Positions 1 through 5,780 of a stretch of DNA of 5,796 nucleotides are shown piece by piece. The stretch comes from Anderseniella sp. (GTDB taxonomy: Bacteria; Pseudomonadota; Alphaproteobacteria; Rhizobiales; Aestuariivirgaceae). The notes under the pieces were generated by a model that worked only from the letters and a program-made list of their open reading frames with translations, was not told the origin of the DNA and ran no database searches. A program made the position numbers and the translations under genes. The stretch lies in contig JABDRA010000626.1 of assembly GCA_013041995.1 (NCBI GenBank), positions 1 through 5,796 on the forward strand. Direction: 5' to 3'. Positions within the stretch are counted from its first letter, which is position 1; each line of letters opens with the position of its first letter.

Positions 1-1635
1 CATCTGTTTCACTTGCCGAAAGACCAGCAAAACAACCGCATTACAGATCTTCTGCAGCGCTTTGATCTGCACGATGTCCTCAATCAAAAACCGGACAGCC
101 TCCCATTGGGCGTCAAGCAGCGCCTGCAACTGGCCGTCGCTATTCTTCATCAGCCGGAAGTGCTTATTCTGGACGAACCGACATCCGGCGTCGACCCGAT
201 TGCTCGCGATGATTTCTGGCAATTGCTGATAGAGCTGTCACGCGATGAAGGCGTAACCATCTTCATTTCCACGCATTTCATGAATGAAGCATCCCGCTGT
301 GACCGCATATCGCTGATGCACGCCGGCAAGGTACTTGCTGTCGGCGCACCGCAGGATCTGGCAGACGCCAGACACGCCGCTTCACTCGACGAGGCATTTG
401 TCGCCTATCTCGAAGACGCAATGGCTGACGGCGAGCCTGATACCGCAGACCCCCCCATTGTTCCAGAGCCCGCCGACACCGCTGCACAAGCCCGCCACAA
501 CAGCAGCACCTTCAGCGTCCGGCGCATGTGGGCATACGCCAGCAGGGAGGCCAAGGAACTGTTGCGCGACCGGATCAGGCTGGCATTTGCCCTGCTGGGA
601 CCCGTCATCTTGATGATCACCTTCGGCTACGGTATTTCATTCGATGTCGAAGAACTGCCCTATGCTGGCTATGATCAGGACAGATCCCGTGAGAGCCGCC
701 AGTTTCTGGAGAATTTCTCCAGTTCGCGATACTTCGTAGAACGCCCTCCCATCGCCAGACCTTCCGCTGTGGAAACCCGCCTGAAAAGCGGCGAATTGAC
801 ATTTGCCATCGAGATTCCATCGGGCTTTGGCAAGGACTTGCTGAAAGGTGAACAACCGGAAGTCGGCGTGTGGCTGGATGGCGCCATGCCGTTCCGGGCT
901 GAAACGACACGAGGCTATATTCAGGGCGTAACGTTGCAATACATTGCAGACATGTCCACCCGCCAGACCGGTCGACCGGTCAGTGTCAGCCCGGTTTCGA
1001 TCGAAACACGGTTCCGCTACAATCAGGCTTTCAAGAGCACCTATGCGATAATCCCCGGCGTCATCATGCTGTTGTGCGTTTTGATACCCTCCATGATGAC
1101 TGCGGTCGGCATCGTGCGGGAAAAGGAGATGGGGTCGATCACAAACCTCTATTCTACACCAGTCACCAGGATGGAATTTCTGCTGGGCAAGCAATTGCCC
1201 TATATCGCCATTGCCTATGCCAGCTTTGTCAGCCTGTGCGTGCTGGTCATTCTGGTTTTCGCGGTACCCTTGAAAGGCTCTCTTCTGGCACTGGCAACCG
1301 GAGCGCTGATTTATGTCTGGGCAACAACCGGATTTGGCATGCTGGTGTCATCGTTTGTGAACAGCCAGATCGCAGCCATTTTCGCCACGGCGATTCTGGC
1401 AATGGTACCTACCATGAATTTTTCCGGGTTCATGACGCCTGTCTCCGCGTTGGGCGGCGGCGCCAAAGTCACAAGCGCCCTGTTTCCTGCGTCCTACTTC
1501 CAGCAGATCAGCGTTGGCAGTTTTACCAAGGCACTGAGCTTTGCCGACCTGTGGTCCAATCACTTGTTCCTGATCGGCTTCGGTCTGGGGTTTTTCCTTA
1601 TAGCGACAGTCTTCCTCCGCAAGCAGGACGTTTGA
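1..1635 (+). CDS. rbbA: RbbA-type ABC transporter ATPase/permease fusion, 3' part (5' end outside window)
   Basis: This is the C-terminal 544 codons of a fusion protein; the frame is open from the first base, so the true start lies upstream. In E. coli RbbA (about 910 aa) two nucleotide-binding domains precede an ABC-2 permease. Here the second ATPase domain enters after its Walker A. Visible are a degenerate signature LPLGVKQRL (codons 34-42, in place of LSGGQ, as in RbbA), Walker B VLILDE (54-59), D-loop SGVD (62-65) and the switch histidine H92 in ISTHFMNEA. A linker follows, then one membrane segment (about 194-213), a large extracytoplasmic domain (about 215-345) and five further hydrophobic segments to the C-terminus. 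The ABC-2 motif REKEMGSITNLYSTPV follows the second segment (from 373). By family it should power export through the inner membrane; a ribosome-associated ATPase role is reported for E. coli RbbA. It precedes yhhJ by 2 bp. The identification is strong. Confidence 0.93.
   Translation, partial: HLFHLPKDQQNNRITDLLQRFDLHDVLNQKPDSLPLGVKQRLQLAVAILHQPEVLILDEPTSGVDPIARDDFWQLLIELSRDEGVTIFISTHFMNEASRCDRISLMHAGKVLAVGAPQDLADARHAASLDEAFVAYLEDAMADGEPDTADPPIVPEPADTAAQARHNSSTFSVRRMWAYASREAKELLRDRIRLAFALLGPVILMITFGYGISFDVEELPYAGYDQDRSRESRQFLENFSSSRYFVERPPIARPSAVETRLKSGELTFAIEIPSGFGKDLLKGEQPEVGVWLDGAMPFRAETTRGYIQGVTLQYIADMSTRQTGRPVSVSPVSIETRFRYNQAFKSTYAIIPGVIMLLCVLIPSMMTAVGIVREKEMGSITNLYSTPVTRMEFLLGKQLPYIAIAYASFVSLCVLVILVFAVPLKGSLLALATGALIYVWATTGFGMLVSSFVNSQIAAIFATAILAMVPTMNFSGFMTPVSALGGGAKVTSALFPASYFQQISVGSFTKALSFADLWSNHLFLIGFGLGFFLIATVFLRKQDV
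1625..1628 (+). promoter_or_regulatory. Ribosome binding site of yhhJ inside the rbbA 3' end
   Basis: AGGA lies 9 bases before the ATG at 1638 and within the last codons of rbbA. It supports the ATG at 1638 over the much longer open frame that extends upstream inside rbbA. It also implies coupled translation of the two genes. Confidence 0.55.
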
Positions 1636-1637
1636 GG

Positions 1638-2765
1638 ATGCTGCGAAGCCTCGGCAACATATACCGTCTCGGCATCAAGGAATTGCGCAGTGTACTGGCT
1701 GATCCGGTTCTGGTGATCCTGCTTGTCTGGACATTCACCTTTGCCATCTACGAGGTTGCGCAGAATGCAAAAATGGAAGTTGCGAACGCCTCGGTTGCAA
1801 TTGTGGATGAGGATCGCTCAGAACTGTCCAGGCGCATTCAGGATGCATTCTTGCCGCCCTATTTCAGACCTGCGGTAGAGATTACAGGCGCGCAAATCGA
1901 CCAGGCAATGGACGCCGGCAAATTCATTTTTGTTATAGATATTCCGCCGCGGTTTGAAGCCGATCTGCTGTCAGGCCAAAAACCCGAAGTTCAGGTGAAC
2001 ATAGATGCAACGGCCATGTCTGTGGCCGGCACCGGTGCGTCCTATATACAAACCATCATCAGCCAGGAAACACTGGACTTCATGGATGCAAGGGGATCAG
2101 CGGCAGAAACCCCGCTGAATGTGGTCGTCAGAGCGAACTTCAATCCAAACCTAAACTCGACCTGGTTCATGGCAGTGATGGAGATCGTCAACAACGTCAC
2201 CATCCTGGCCATGATCCTGACGGGGGCAGCGCTTATCCGCGAGCGTGAACACGGCACCATCGAACACCTGCTTGTGATGCCGGTCACATCGGCCGAGATC
2301 ATGACTTCGAAGGTCTGGGCCAACGGTCTCGTAATCGTTGTCGCAGCCGCATTGTCGCTGACCTTCGTTGTTCAGGGCCTGCTACAGGTCCCCATTGCAG
2401 GGTCAAAAACACTGTTTATCGCAGGAGCCATTATCTACCTGTTCTCGATCACGTCGCTGGGCATTCTGCTGGCGACGATGGCGCGCTCGATGCCACAGTT
2501 CGGCTTGCTGGCAATTCCCGTATTTGTGGTGATGAACCTGCTGTCGGGCAGCACTACGCCCATGGAGAGCATGCCCGAATGGCTTCAGGCCATCATGCAG
2601 GCATCTCCTTCAACCCACTATGTCAGTTTCTCGCAGGCGGTTTTGTACCGAGGCGCGTGGATAGATATTGTGTGGCCGCAAATGCTGATCATGGGCGCTA
2701 TTGGTTGCGTCTTCTTCGCAGTCGCCCTGTTCCGGTTTCGCAGGACAATTGTAAATTTCTCCTGA
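1638..2765 (+). CDS. yhhJ: YhhJ-type ABC-2 transporter permease
   Basis: 375 aa, essentially the same length as E. coli YhhJ, and it resembles that protein from end to end. The N-terminus has the family pattern NIYRLGIKELRSVLAD (7-22), followed by membrane segment 1 (about 23-41). An extracytoplasmic domain (about 42-170) contains IDIPPRFEADLLSGQKPEVQ and the VNIDAT motif. FNPNLNSTWF leads into segment 2, which ends in the ABC-2 signature REREHGTIEHLLVMPVT (from R201). Four more hydrophobic segments follow, and the tail FRFRRTIVNFS matches the family. The ATG was chosen because the homology begins there and it sits 2 bp after the rbbA stop. It is expected to form the transmembrane part of an exporter with RbbA and an upstream HlyD-like YhiI. 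The substrate is unknown. It converges on the minus-strand genes with only 9 bp between stop codons, and no clear terminator is visible. Confidence 0.93.
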   Translation: MLRSLGNIYRLGIKELRSVLADPVLVILLVWTFTFAIYEVAQNAKMEVANASVAIVDEDRSELSRRIQDAFLPPYFRPAVEITGAQIDQAMDAGKFIFVIDIPPRFEADLLSGQKPEVQVNIDATAMSVAGTGASYIQTIISQETLDFMDARGSAAETPLNVVVRANFNPNLNSTWFMAVMEIVNNVTILAMILTGAALIREREHGTIEHLLVMPVTSAEIMTSKVWANGLVIVVAAALSLTFVVQGLLQVPIAGSKTLFIAGAIIYLFSITSLGILLATMARSMPQFGLLAIPVFVVMNLLSGSTTPMESMPEWLQAIMQASPSTHYVSFSQAVLYRGAWIDIVWPQMLIMGAIGCVFFAVALFRFRRTIVNFS

Positions 2766-2774
2766 TCCTGCAGA

Positions 2775-3028
2775 TCACTGCTTGAACGCGAACTTCGCTT
2801 TTGTCGGGGCAAGTTGCGGCACGCCGGTTATGTAATCACCCGCACGTGCGGCGATCATCTGTGTCGGGGCATTCAGGTTGGCGCTCATGATCTGCGGTAT
2901 GACGGAAGCATCGACCACACAGGGACCCTCTACGCCATAAACCCGCACCTGGTCATCAACAACCGCATCGGGACCATGCCCCATCCGGCCGATCCCGCTC
3001 CCACGATAATGAAGTCGAATGTGTTCAT
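2775..3028 (-). pseudogene. GMC-family FAD oxidoreductase (choline dehydrogenase-like), internal-deletion scar
   Basis: Two ends of one gene are fused. From the ATG at 3028 the frame reads MNTFDFIIVGAGSAG, the GMC start with the GxGxxG dinucleotide fold. From about 2990 down to the TGA at 2775-2777, a frame shifted by one base reads the GMC C-terminus: RMGHGPDAVVDDQVRV, then GVEGPCVVDASVIP, SANLNAPTQMIAARAGDYI. The second block includes the Asn-rich active-site loop. GMC enzymes are usually 500-560 aa, so about 440 codons are missing, including most of the FAD and substrate domains and the catalytic His before CRMG. Both flanks are explained at GCCGG (2985-2989): GCC-GGN-TGC in the 5' part and TGC-CGG-ATG in the 3' part. 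Read from the ATG, the frame stops at TAG 2930-2932 after 32 codons. It begins 9 bp after the kinase stop on the same strand, so the intact gene was probably cotranscribed with the kinase. Confidence 0.85.
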
Positions 3029-3037
3029 GCGATTGTC

Positions 3038-3934
3038 TTAGCTACTATTTTGGTGATGAGTGTTCAGAAACTGTTCTGTCTCTGCCCTGGTCGGGGCGCT
3101 TGCCGGGCCACCTGAGCGCATGCTTTTCAATGTGCCTGCTGCATTTGCAAACCGAATGGCGCTTCGAACATCGTGCCTCTGCGCGATCATCACAGCAAAG
3201 GCCCCGTGCCATACATCGCCCGCTCCCAGTGTTTCTTTCGCCTCGACGGTGATCGCAGGAACGTTTTCAACGCGCCCCTCTTCAATGAAGTATGTGCCTT
3301 CGGCACCGTTGGTGACACAGACCCAGGCATCCAGTTTTGATGATGCGGCCTGCAGCGCAGTCACCGGATGCTCGATACCGGTAAAGTCATATATGCCCTG
3401 GGCGGAGAACGCCACATGGCTGGCCAGTTTGACCGTGTCTTGATCGAACGGCGGTTCTGCATCAACAATGGCGGGTATGTTTCTGTCGTGCGCTATCTGG
3501 ATTGCCCGACGGGTTAATGGCTCCCAGCGATTGTCGGCAAGCAACACGTCAAACTCGGGAACATCGTTCAGCCATTCAGCATCCTCCCCCAGGCCCTCGC
3601 CTCTGAAATTGGTTATCTGGCGCTCGCCTGCGCCATCGACATAAATGGATGAGAACGAAGAGGCACCGCCAGTGATGCAGTTTACCAGCGTTGTATCCAC
3701 CTCGTGCCTGGCCAGTTCATCCAGAATAAACCGGCCGACAAAATCATCACCGACCCGGGCAGCGAGCATCGCCTTCGCCCCGAGTCGACTGGCGGCCACT
3801 GCCGAATTTGCTGCATTTCCACCGCCGCAGATGTGGGCATTGGTTGCACGGTACTTCTCGGCCTTGCGCGGCATGGCGTCCACATTGAACACAAAATCTG
3901 CCACAGCAACACCAGCTAGCAGTATTCGGATCAC
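3038..3934 (-). CDS. PfkB-family carbohydrate kinase, YihV/ketohexokinase-like
   Basis: 298 aa from a GTG start, the same length as E. coli YihV. Ribokinase-fold landmarks are present: an N-terminal strand IRILLAGVAVAD with D13, the first signature GGGNAANSAVAASRLG (37-52), ARVGDDFVGR (59-68), and the second signature ETLGAGDVWHGAF (234-246) with the anion hole GAGD (237-240) and D240 as predicted catalytic base. It should transfer phosphate from ATP to a hydroxyl of a sugar or sugar derivative in the cytoplasm. The overall pattern resembles sulfofructose kinase YihV (for example VLLADNRW and HVAFSAQGI), and K27, N109 and R136 sit where I recall YihV contacting the sulfonate. No other sulfoglycolysis gene is in the window, so a ketohexokinase or other sugar kinase is equally possible. 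The upstream in-frame extension to 4006 lacks family similarity. The next gene in the operon is the oxidoreductase scar. Confidence 0.9.
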   Translation of the reverse strand: MIRILLAGVAVADFVFNVDAMPRKAEKYRATNAHICGGGNAANSAVAASRLGAKAMLAARVGDDFVGRFILDELARHEVDTTLVNCITGGASSFSSIYVDGAGERQITNFRGEGLGEDAEWLNDVPEFDVLLADNRWEPLTRRAIQIAHDRNIPAIVDAEPPFDQDTVKLASHVAFSAQGIYDFTGIEHPVTALQAASSKLDAWVCVTNGAEGTYFIEEGRVENVPAITVEAKETLGAGDVWHGAFAVMIAQRHDVRSAIRFANAAGTLKSMRSGGPASAPTRAETEQFLNTHHQNSS

Positions 3935-3937
3935 TCT

Positions 3938-3944
3938 TCCCCCT
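3938..3944 (-). promoter_or_regulatory. Ribosome binding site deciding the kinase GTG start
   Basis: On the minus strand an AGGGGGA run ends three bases before GTG 3934-3932, with the GGGG core about five bases away. Similarity to PfkB proteins begins immediately after the GTG. Together these favour GTG over the upstream in-frame ATGs at 3973 and 4006. Confidence 0.65.
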
Positions 3945-4044
3945 CGGTCAGGATCCAGGGCCAGGACCCACATCACGTGTATGTTTGTTTCTCCGGCTGA
4001 TCGCACCTGTTAACATAAGCCAGTGGAGAACCAGAACAAGTCAC
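3945..4044. promoter_or_regulatory. Divergent intergenic region between kinase and nuclease-like gene
   Basis: About 120 bp separate the kinase GTG (3934, minus) from the nuclease-like ATG (4056, plus), so both promoters should lie here. Visible elements are ACAT-N7-ATGT at 3970-3984 (perfect arms, with CACGTG inside at 3974-3979), TTGTTT at 3985-3990, and GTTAACAT at 4009-4016. A TTGTTT/TAACAT pairing would need a 20-bp spacer, longer than usual for a housekeeping promoter, so no promoter is assigned. The ACAT/ATGT dyad is a possible operator, but arms this short may arise by chance. Confidence 0.3.
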
Positions 4045-4048
4045 GAGG
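4045..4048 (+). promoter_or_regulatory. Ribosome binding site of the nuclease-like gene
   Basis: GAGG lies 7 bases before ATG 4056. This favours that ATG over the in-frame GTG at 4023, which would add 11 residues ahead of the signal peptide and has no comparable site in front of it. Confidence 0.6.
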
Positions 4049-4055
4049 TCTGAGC

Positions 4056-4568
4056 ATGGGTAAATCACTAGTCTGTGCTCCCGGGATTGCCATGACTGTC
4101 ATAGCCACCCTGCTGTGCACAGCAGCCAGCGTGTCCATCCCGGCGCGGGCTGATCCTGACGTGACACGTGGGTCAGCGGTTGCCGTTGACGGACATATTC
4201 TCAGCATGAACGGCAGACAGCTGATGCTCGCCAATATCATCGTGCCGGAACCGGGTGCCAAATGCAGATTGCGTGGCAAATTGCGTGACTGCGGCAATTT
4301 TGCCCGGCTTGGCCTTACTGAACTGGTCGTTGCGGCCACTATCGAATGCCGGAAACTGACACGACGCACATACAACTGCAAAACCGAAGACGGCTACGAC
4401 CTCGCCCTTGGCCAGATCCATGCCGGCTGGGCTGTGCCGACAAAAGACGCACCGGACCACTACGTCACCAAGATGAATGAAGCGAGGGCCAAAAAGCGCA
4501 TGCTATGGTCGGCATCTAATGCGGACGGAAAACCCGGTTTCGCATCTGCCCTGCTGGGCAAACGCTGA
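4056..4568 (+). CDS. Secreted staphylococcal-nuclease-fold (thermonuclease-like) protein, probably catalytically degenerate
   Basis: 170 aa. A signal peptide is clear: basic start, hydrophobic core about 8-28, and a cleavage site after A30-R31-A32. The mature part follows the SNase pattern seen in alphaproteobacterial thermonuclease-like proteins: GSAVAVDGHIL (39-49), LMLANIIVPEPG (56-67), a CRLRGKLRDCG loop (70-80), ECRKLTRRTYNC (97-108), DLALGQIHAGWAVP (115-128) and EARAKKRMLWS (142-152). Against S. aureus nuclease the metal ligand D21 aligns with H47, R35 with M57 and D40 with I62. E43 is kept (E65) and R87 may be kept (R103 or R104). C70/C79 and C98/C108 could form two disulfides in the periplasm. 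Loss of both metal aspartates argues against normal Ca-dependent nuclease activity, so a binding or structural role is possible. It is divergent from the kinase. The fold call is good and the inactivity is inferred from a by-eye alignment. Confidence 0.8.
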   Translation: MGKSLVCAPGIAMTVIATLLCTAASVSIPARADPDVTRGSAVAVDGHILSMNGRQLMLANIIVPEPGAKCRLRGKLRDCGNFARLGLTELVVAATIECRKLTRRTYNCKTEDGYDLALGQIHAGWAVPTKDAPDHYVTKMNEARAKKRMLWSASNADGKPGFASALLGKR

Positions 4569-4569
4569 T

Positions 4570-4590
4570 CCGGTGACCGGGCAATTTTTT
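4570..4590 (+). terminator. Possible weak intrinsic terminator after the nuclease-like gene
   Basis: CCGG-TGA-CCGG (4570-4580) can form a 4-bp hairpin, followed after four bases by six T residues (4585-4590). It starts one base after the stop codon. The stem is short, so this is a tentative call. Confidence 0.3.
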
Positions 4591-4678
4591 AAGATGATGC
4601 CGAAGCGGGTGGAAGAATTTCTGGACTGTCTGCCGATTGCCCAAGAACCGTAACTTCACACGTATAGGAAAAGGTTGC

Positions 4679-4682
4679 AGGA
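4679..4682 (+). promoter_or_regulatory. Ribosome binding site of the hydratase gene
   Basis: AGGA lies 7 bases before ATG 4690. An alternative TTG at 4675, in frame and adding five residues, has its own AGGA at about 4665-4668, so the start is favoured but not certain. Confidence 0.5.
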
Positions 4683-4689
4683 CGCCCAT

Positions 4690-5508
4690 ATGGATCAGAA
4701 CCAGACAGAAGCTGTCGCGCGCAAAATCTACGAGGCAAATGTAAGGCGCGAGCGGTTTAAACCTCTGCGCGGCAATGATCAGCCAGGATCGCTCGACACT
4801 GCCTATGACATTCAGGATGCGCTTTACGCCATCATGCAGACCGAAGGAAACGCCGGACCGGTCGCCGGCCACAAGATTGCGGTCACCTCGCCCGAAATTC
4901 AGAAACTGTGCGGTGTGGGTCAACCTGTTTACGGAAGCATATTTGCCAGCACAATCCATCGCACACCGCATGTGGCAAACCACGCAGACTTCATCCGCAT
5001 TGGTATAGAGTTTGAGATCGCGTTGGAAATTGGTGAGGACGTGCCCCTGACTGCTGCACCGTTCGACGCTGAGACCATTTCCCGATTTGTGAAGTCTGCG
5101 ATGCCGGCTTTCGAGATAATTGAAGATCGCGACGCCGACTACAGCGATCTTGATGCCATGTCGATCCTGGCCGACAGGTGCTGGTGTGGCGGCGTGGTTC
5201 TGGGAGCACCGGTTGAACACTGGCAACGCATTGATCTTGGAAACCTTGCAGGCACGGTGAAATTGAACGGAGAATCGCTCGACAGCAGCAATACCGGCAA
5301 TGCTCTCGGCCATCCGCTCAACGGTCTTGCCTGGGTCACAAATCATCTGGCAGGTCGCGGAAAGGCGTTGCGGGCCGGAGAAATAGTCATGACCGGTAGC
5401 CCACTAAAAACCCGGTTTCCGGCGCCTGGCGACAGCTACACATACTCAGTGGAACAACTGGGTGAAGTAACATTACAAACAAGTAGCAATGCTCAGGCAG
5501 AAACATAA
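4690..5508 (+). CDS. 2-keto-4-pentenoate hydratase-type enzyme (MhpD/FAH superfamily)
   Basis: 272 aa, close to the 260-270 aa usual for MhpD/HpcG hydratases. Features in order: an N-terminal helical part (AYDIQDALYAI, 38-48), GHKIAVTSPEIQK with the conserved lysine K62, GQPVYGSIF (77-85), the metal motif GIEFEIALEIG with E107 and E109, PAFEIIEDR with the third ligand E142, the DRCWCGGVVLG core strand, and the C-terminal block from NALGHPLNGLAWVTNHLA to EIVMTGSP. All three expected Mg/Mn ligands are present, so it is probably active. The family adds water to 2-hydroxy-2,4-dienoates, or hydrolyses or decarboxylates related keto acids, in the cytoplasm, classically in aromatic meta-cleavage pathways. 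No aldolase, acylating dehydrogenase or dioxygenase gene is next to it, so the substrate is open. It stands alone between two intergenic gaps, with no operon partner visible. Confidence 0.88.
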   Translation: MDQNQTEAVARKIYEANVRRERFKPLRGNDQPGSLDTAYDIQDALYAIMQTEGNAGPVAGHKIAVTSPEIQKLCGVGQPVYGSIFASTIHRTPHVANHADFIRIGIEFEIALEIGEDVPLTAAPFDAETISRFVKSAMPAFEIIEDRDADYSDLDAMSILADRCWCGGVVLGAPVEHWQRIDLGNLAGTVKLNGESLDSSNTGNALGHPLNGLAWVTNHLAGRGKALRAGEIVMTGSPLKTRFPAPGDSYTYSVEQLGEVTLQTSSNAQAET

Positions 5509-5718
5509 CCTGTTTCCTTACCTGTACCGCAAAGAATTTGCCTGTAGCGCAGGTTCTACTTTTCAATACCTGTGATGACCGATGCAATCCACTTGGCATG
5601 TGTGTCCAGGCGAATTGACGAGGCTTTTTGCAACTTTTCCGGGTGGCCACAATTCACACGGAATCACCGCAATTGCGACAGTTCCCTGCCAAATTCTCGT
5701 CTGGAACGGCTGCAAACA
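5509..5718. other. Intergenic region with no convincing gene
   Basis: Apart from the CCTGT-type repeats, no gene is supported between the hydratase stop and the CtrA box. A 52-codon plus-strand frame (5575-5733) has no recognisable similarity and no ribosome binding site, and it runs through the CtrA box. There is no good intrinsic terminator after the hydratase. The region probably serves as the upstream regulatory region of the gene leaving the window on the right. Confidence 0.5.
5521..5551. repeat. Near-identical direct repeats CCTGTAsCGCA, 20 bp apart
   Basis: CCTGTACCGCA (5521-5531) and CCTGTAGCGCA (5541-5551) match at 10 of 11 positions, start to start 20 bp, close to two helical turns. 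CCTGT also occurs at 5509-5513 and 5569-5573. The second copy forms a small hairpin, CCTG-TAGCG-CAGG (5541-5553). They lie just after the hydratase stop and could be an operator array or a fragment of a 3' structure. No regulator is suggested. Confidence 0.35.
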
Positions 5719-5734
5719 TTAATATTCTGTTAAC
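5719..5734 (+). promoter_or_regulatory. CtrA-type binding box TTAA-N7-TTAAC
   Basis: TTAA (5719-5722), seven bases, TTAAC (5730-5734) is a perfect match to the full alphaproteobacterial CtrA motif. It sits in a short AT-rich patch, 11 to 55 bases before the candidate start codons of the next gene, the usual place for a CtrA-controlled promoter. In many CtrA promoters the box overlaps the -35 region. CtrA is the cell-cycle response regulator acting on division, motility and DNA methylation genes. The target gene lies outside the window, and the call rests on the motif and its position alone. Confidence 0.6.
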
Positions 5735-5742
5735 CAGAACCC

Positions 5743-5780
5743 GAATGACCGGCGGCGACTTGAATGACCGGCGGCGACTT
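5743..5780. repeat. Perfect tandem duplication, 2 x 19 bp, containing an ATG
   Basis: The 19-bp unit GAATGACCGGCGGCGACTT occupies 5743-5761 and again 5762-5780 with no mismatch; the next two bases (GA) continue the match. Each copy carries an ATG (5745 and 5764). As 19 is not a multiple of three, the copies read in different frames. The first ATG gives 15 codons and stops at TGA 5790-5792. The second stays open to the window end. Confidence 0.9.

Noticed and set aside
637..1194. Minus-strand frame of 185 codons inside rbbA
   Set aside because: Shadow of rbbA; rich in His, Arg and Cys with no family pattern.
1074..1637. Open plus-strand frame continuing upstream of yhhJ
   Set aside because: It overlaps rbbA in another frame, its translation has no permease character, and YhhJ similarity starts exactly at ATG 1638.
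2764..2776. GATC-CTGCA-GATC dyad between yhhJ and the oxidoreductase scar as a bidirectional terminator
   Set aside because: The arms are only four bases and no T tract follows on either strand.
2814..3041. 75-codon plus-strand frame over the oxidoreductase scar
   Set aside because: It is antisense to clearly GMC-like sequence and has no similarity of its own.
3935..4006. N-terminal extension of the kinase to ATG 4006 or 3973
   Set aside because: The added residues do not match PfkB proteins, and a strong ribosome binding site precedes GTG 3934.
4594..4653. 19-codon plus-strand frame MMPKRVEEFLDCLPIAQEP between the nuclease-like gene and the hydratase
   Set aside because: No ribosome binding site, expected by chance at this length, and no attenuator-like feature such as a codon run or hairpin.
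4516..5346. Long minus-strand frame (276 codons) opposite the hydratase
   Set aside because: The hydratase on the plus strand is clearly real with conserved motifs. The antisense translation resembles nothing and is a product of codon bias.
5575..5733. 52-codon plus-strand frame MTDAIHLACVSRRIDE...
   Set aside because: No ribosome binding site, no recognisable similarity, and it ends inside the CtrA box.
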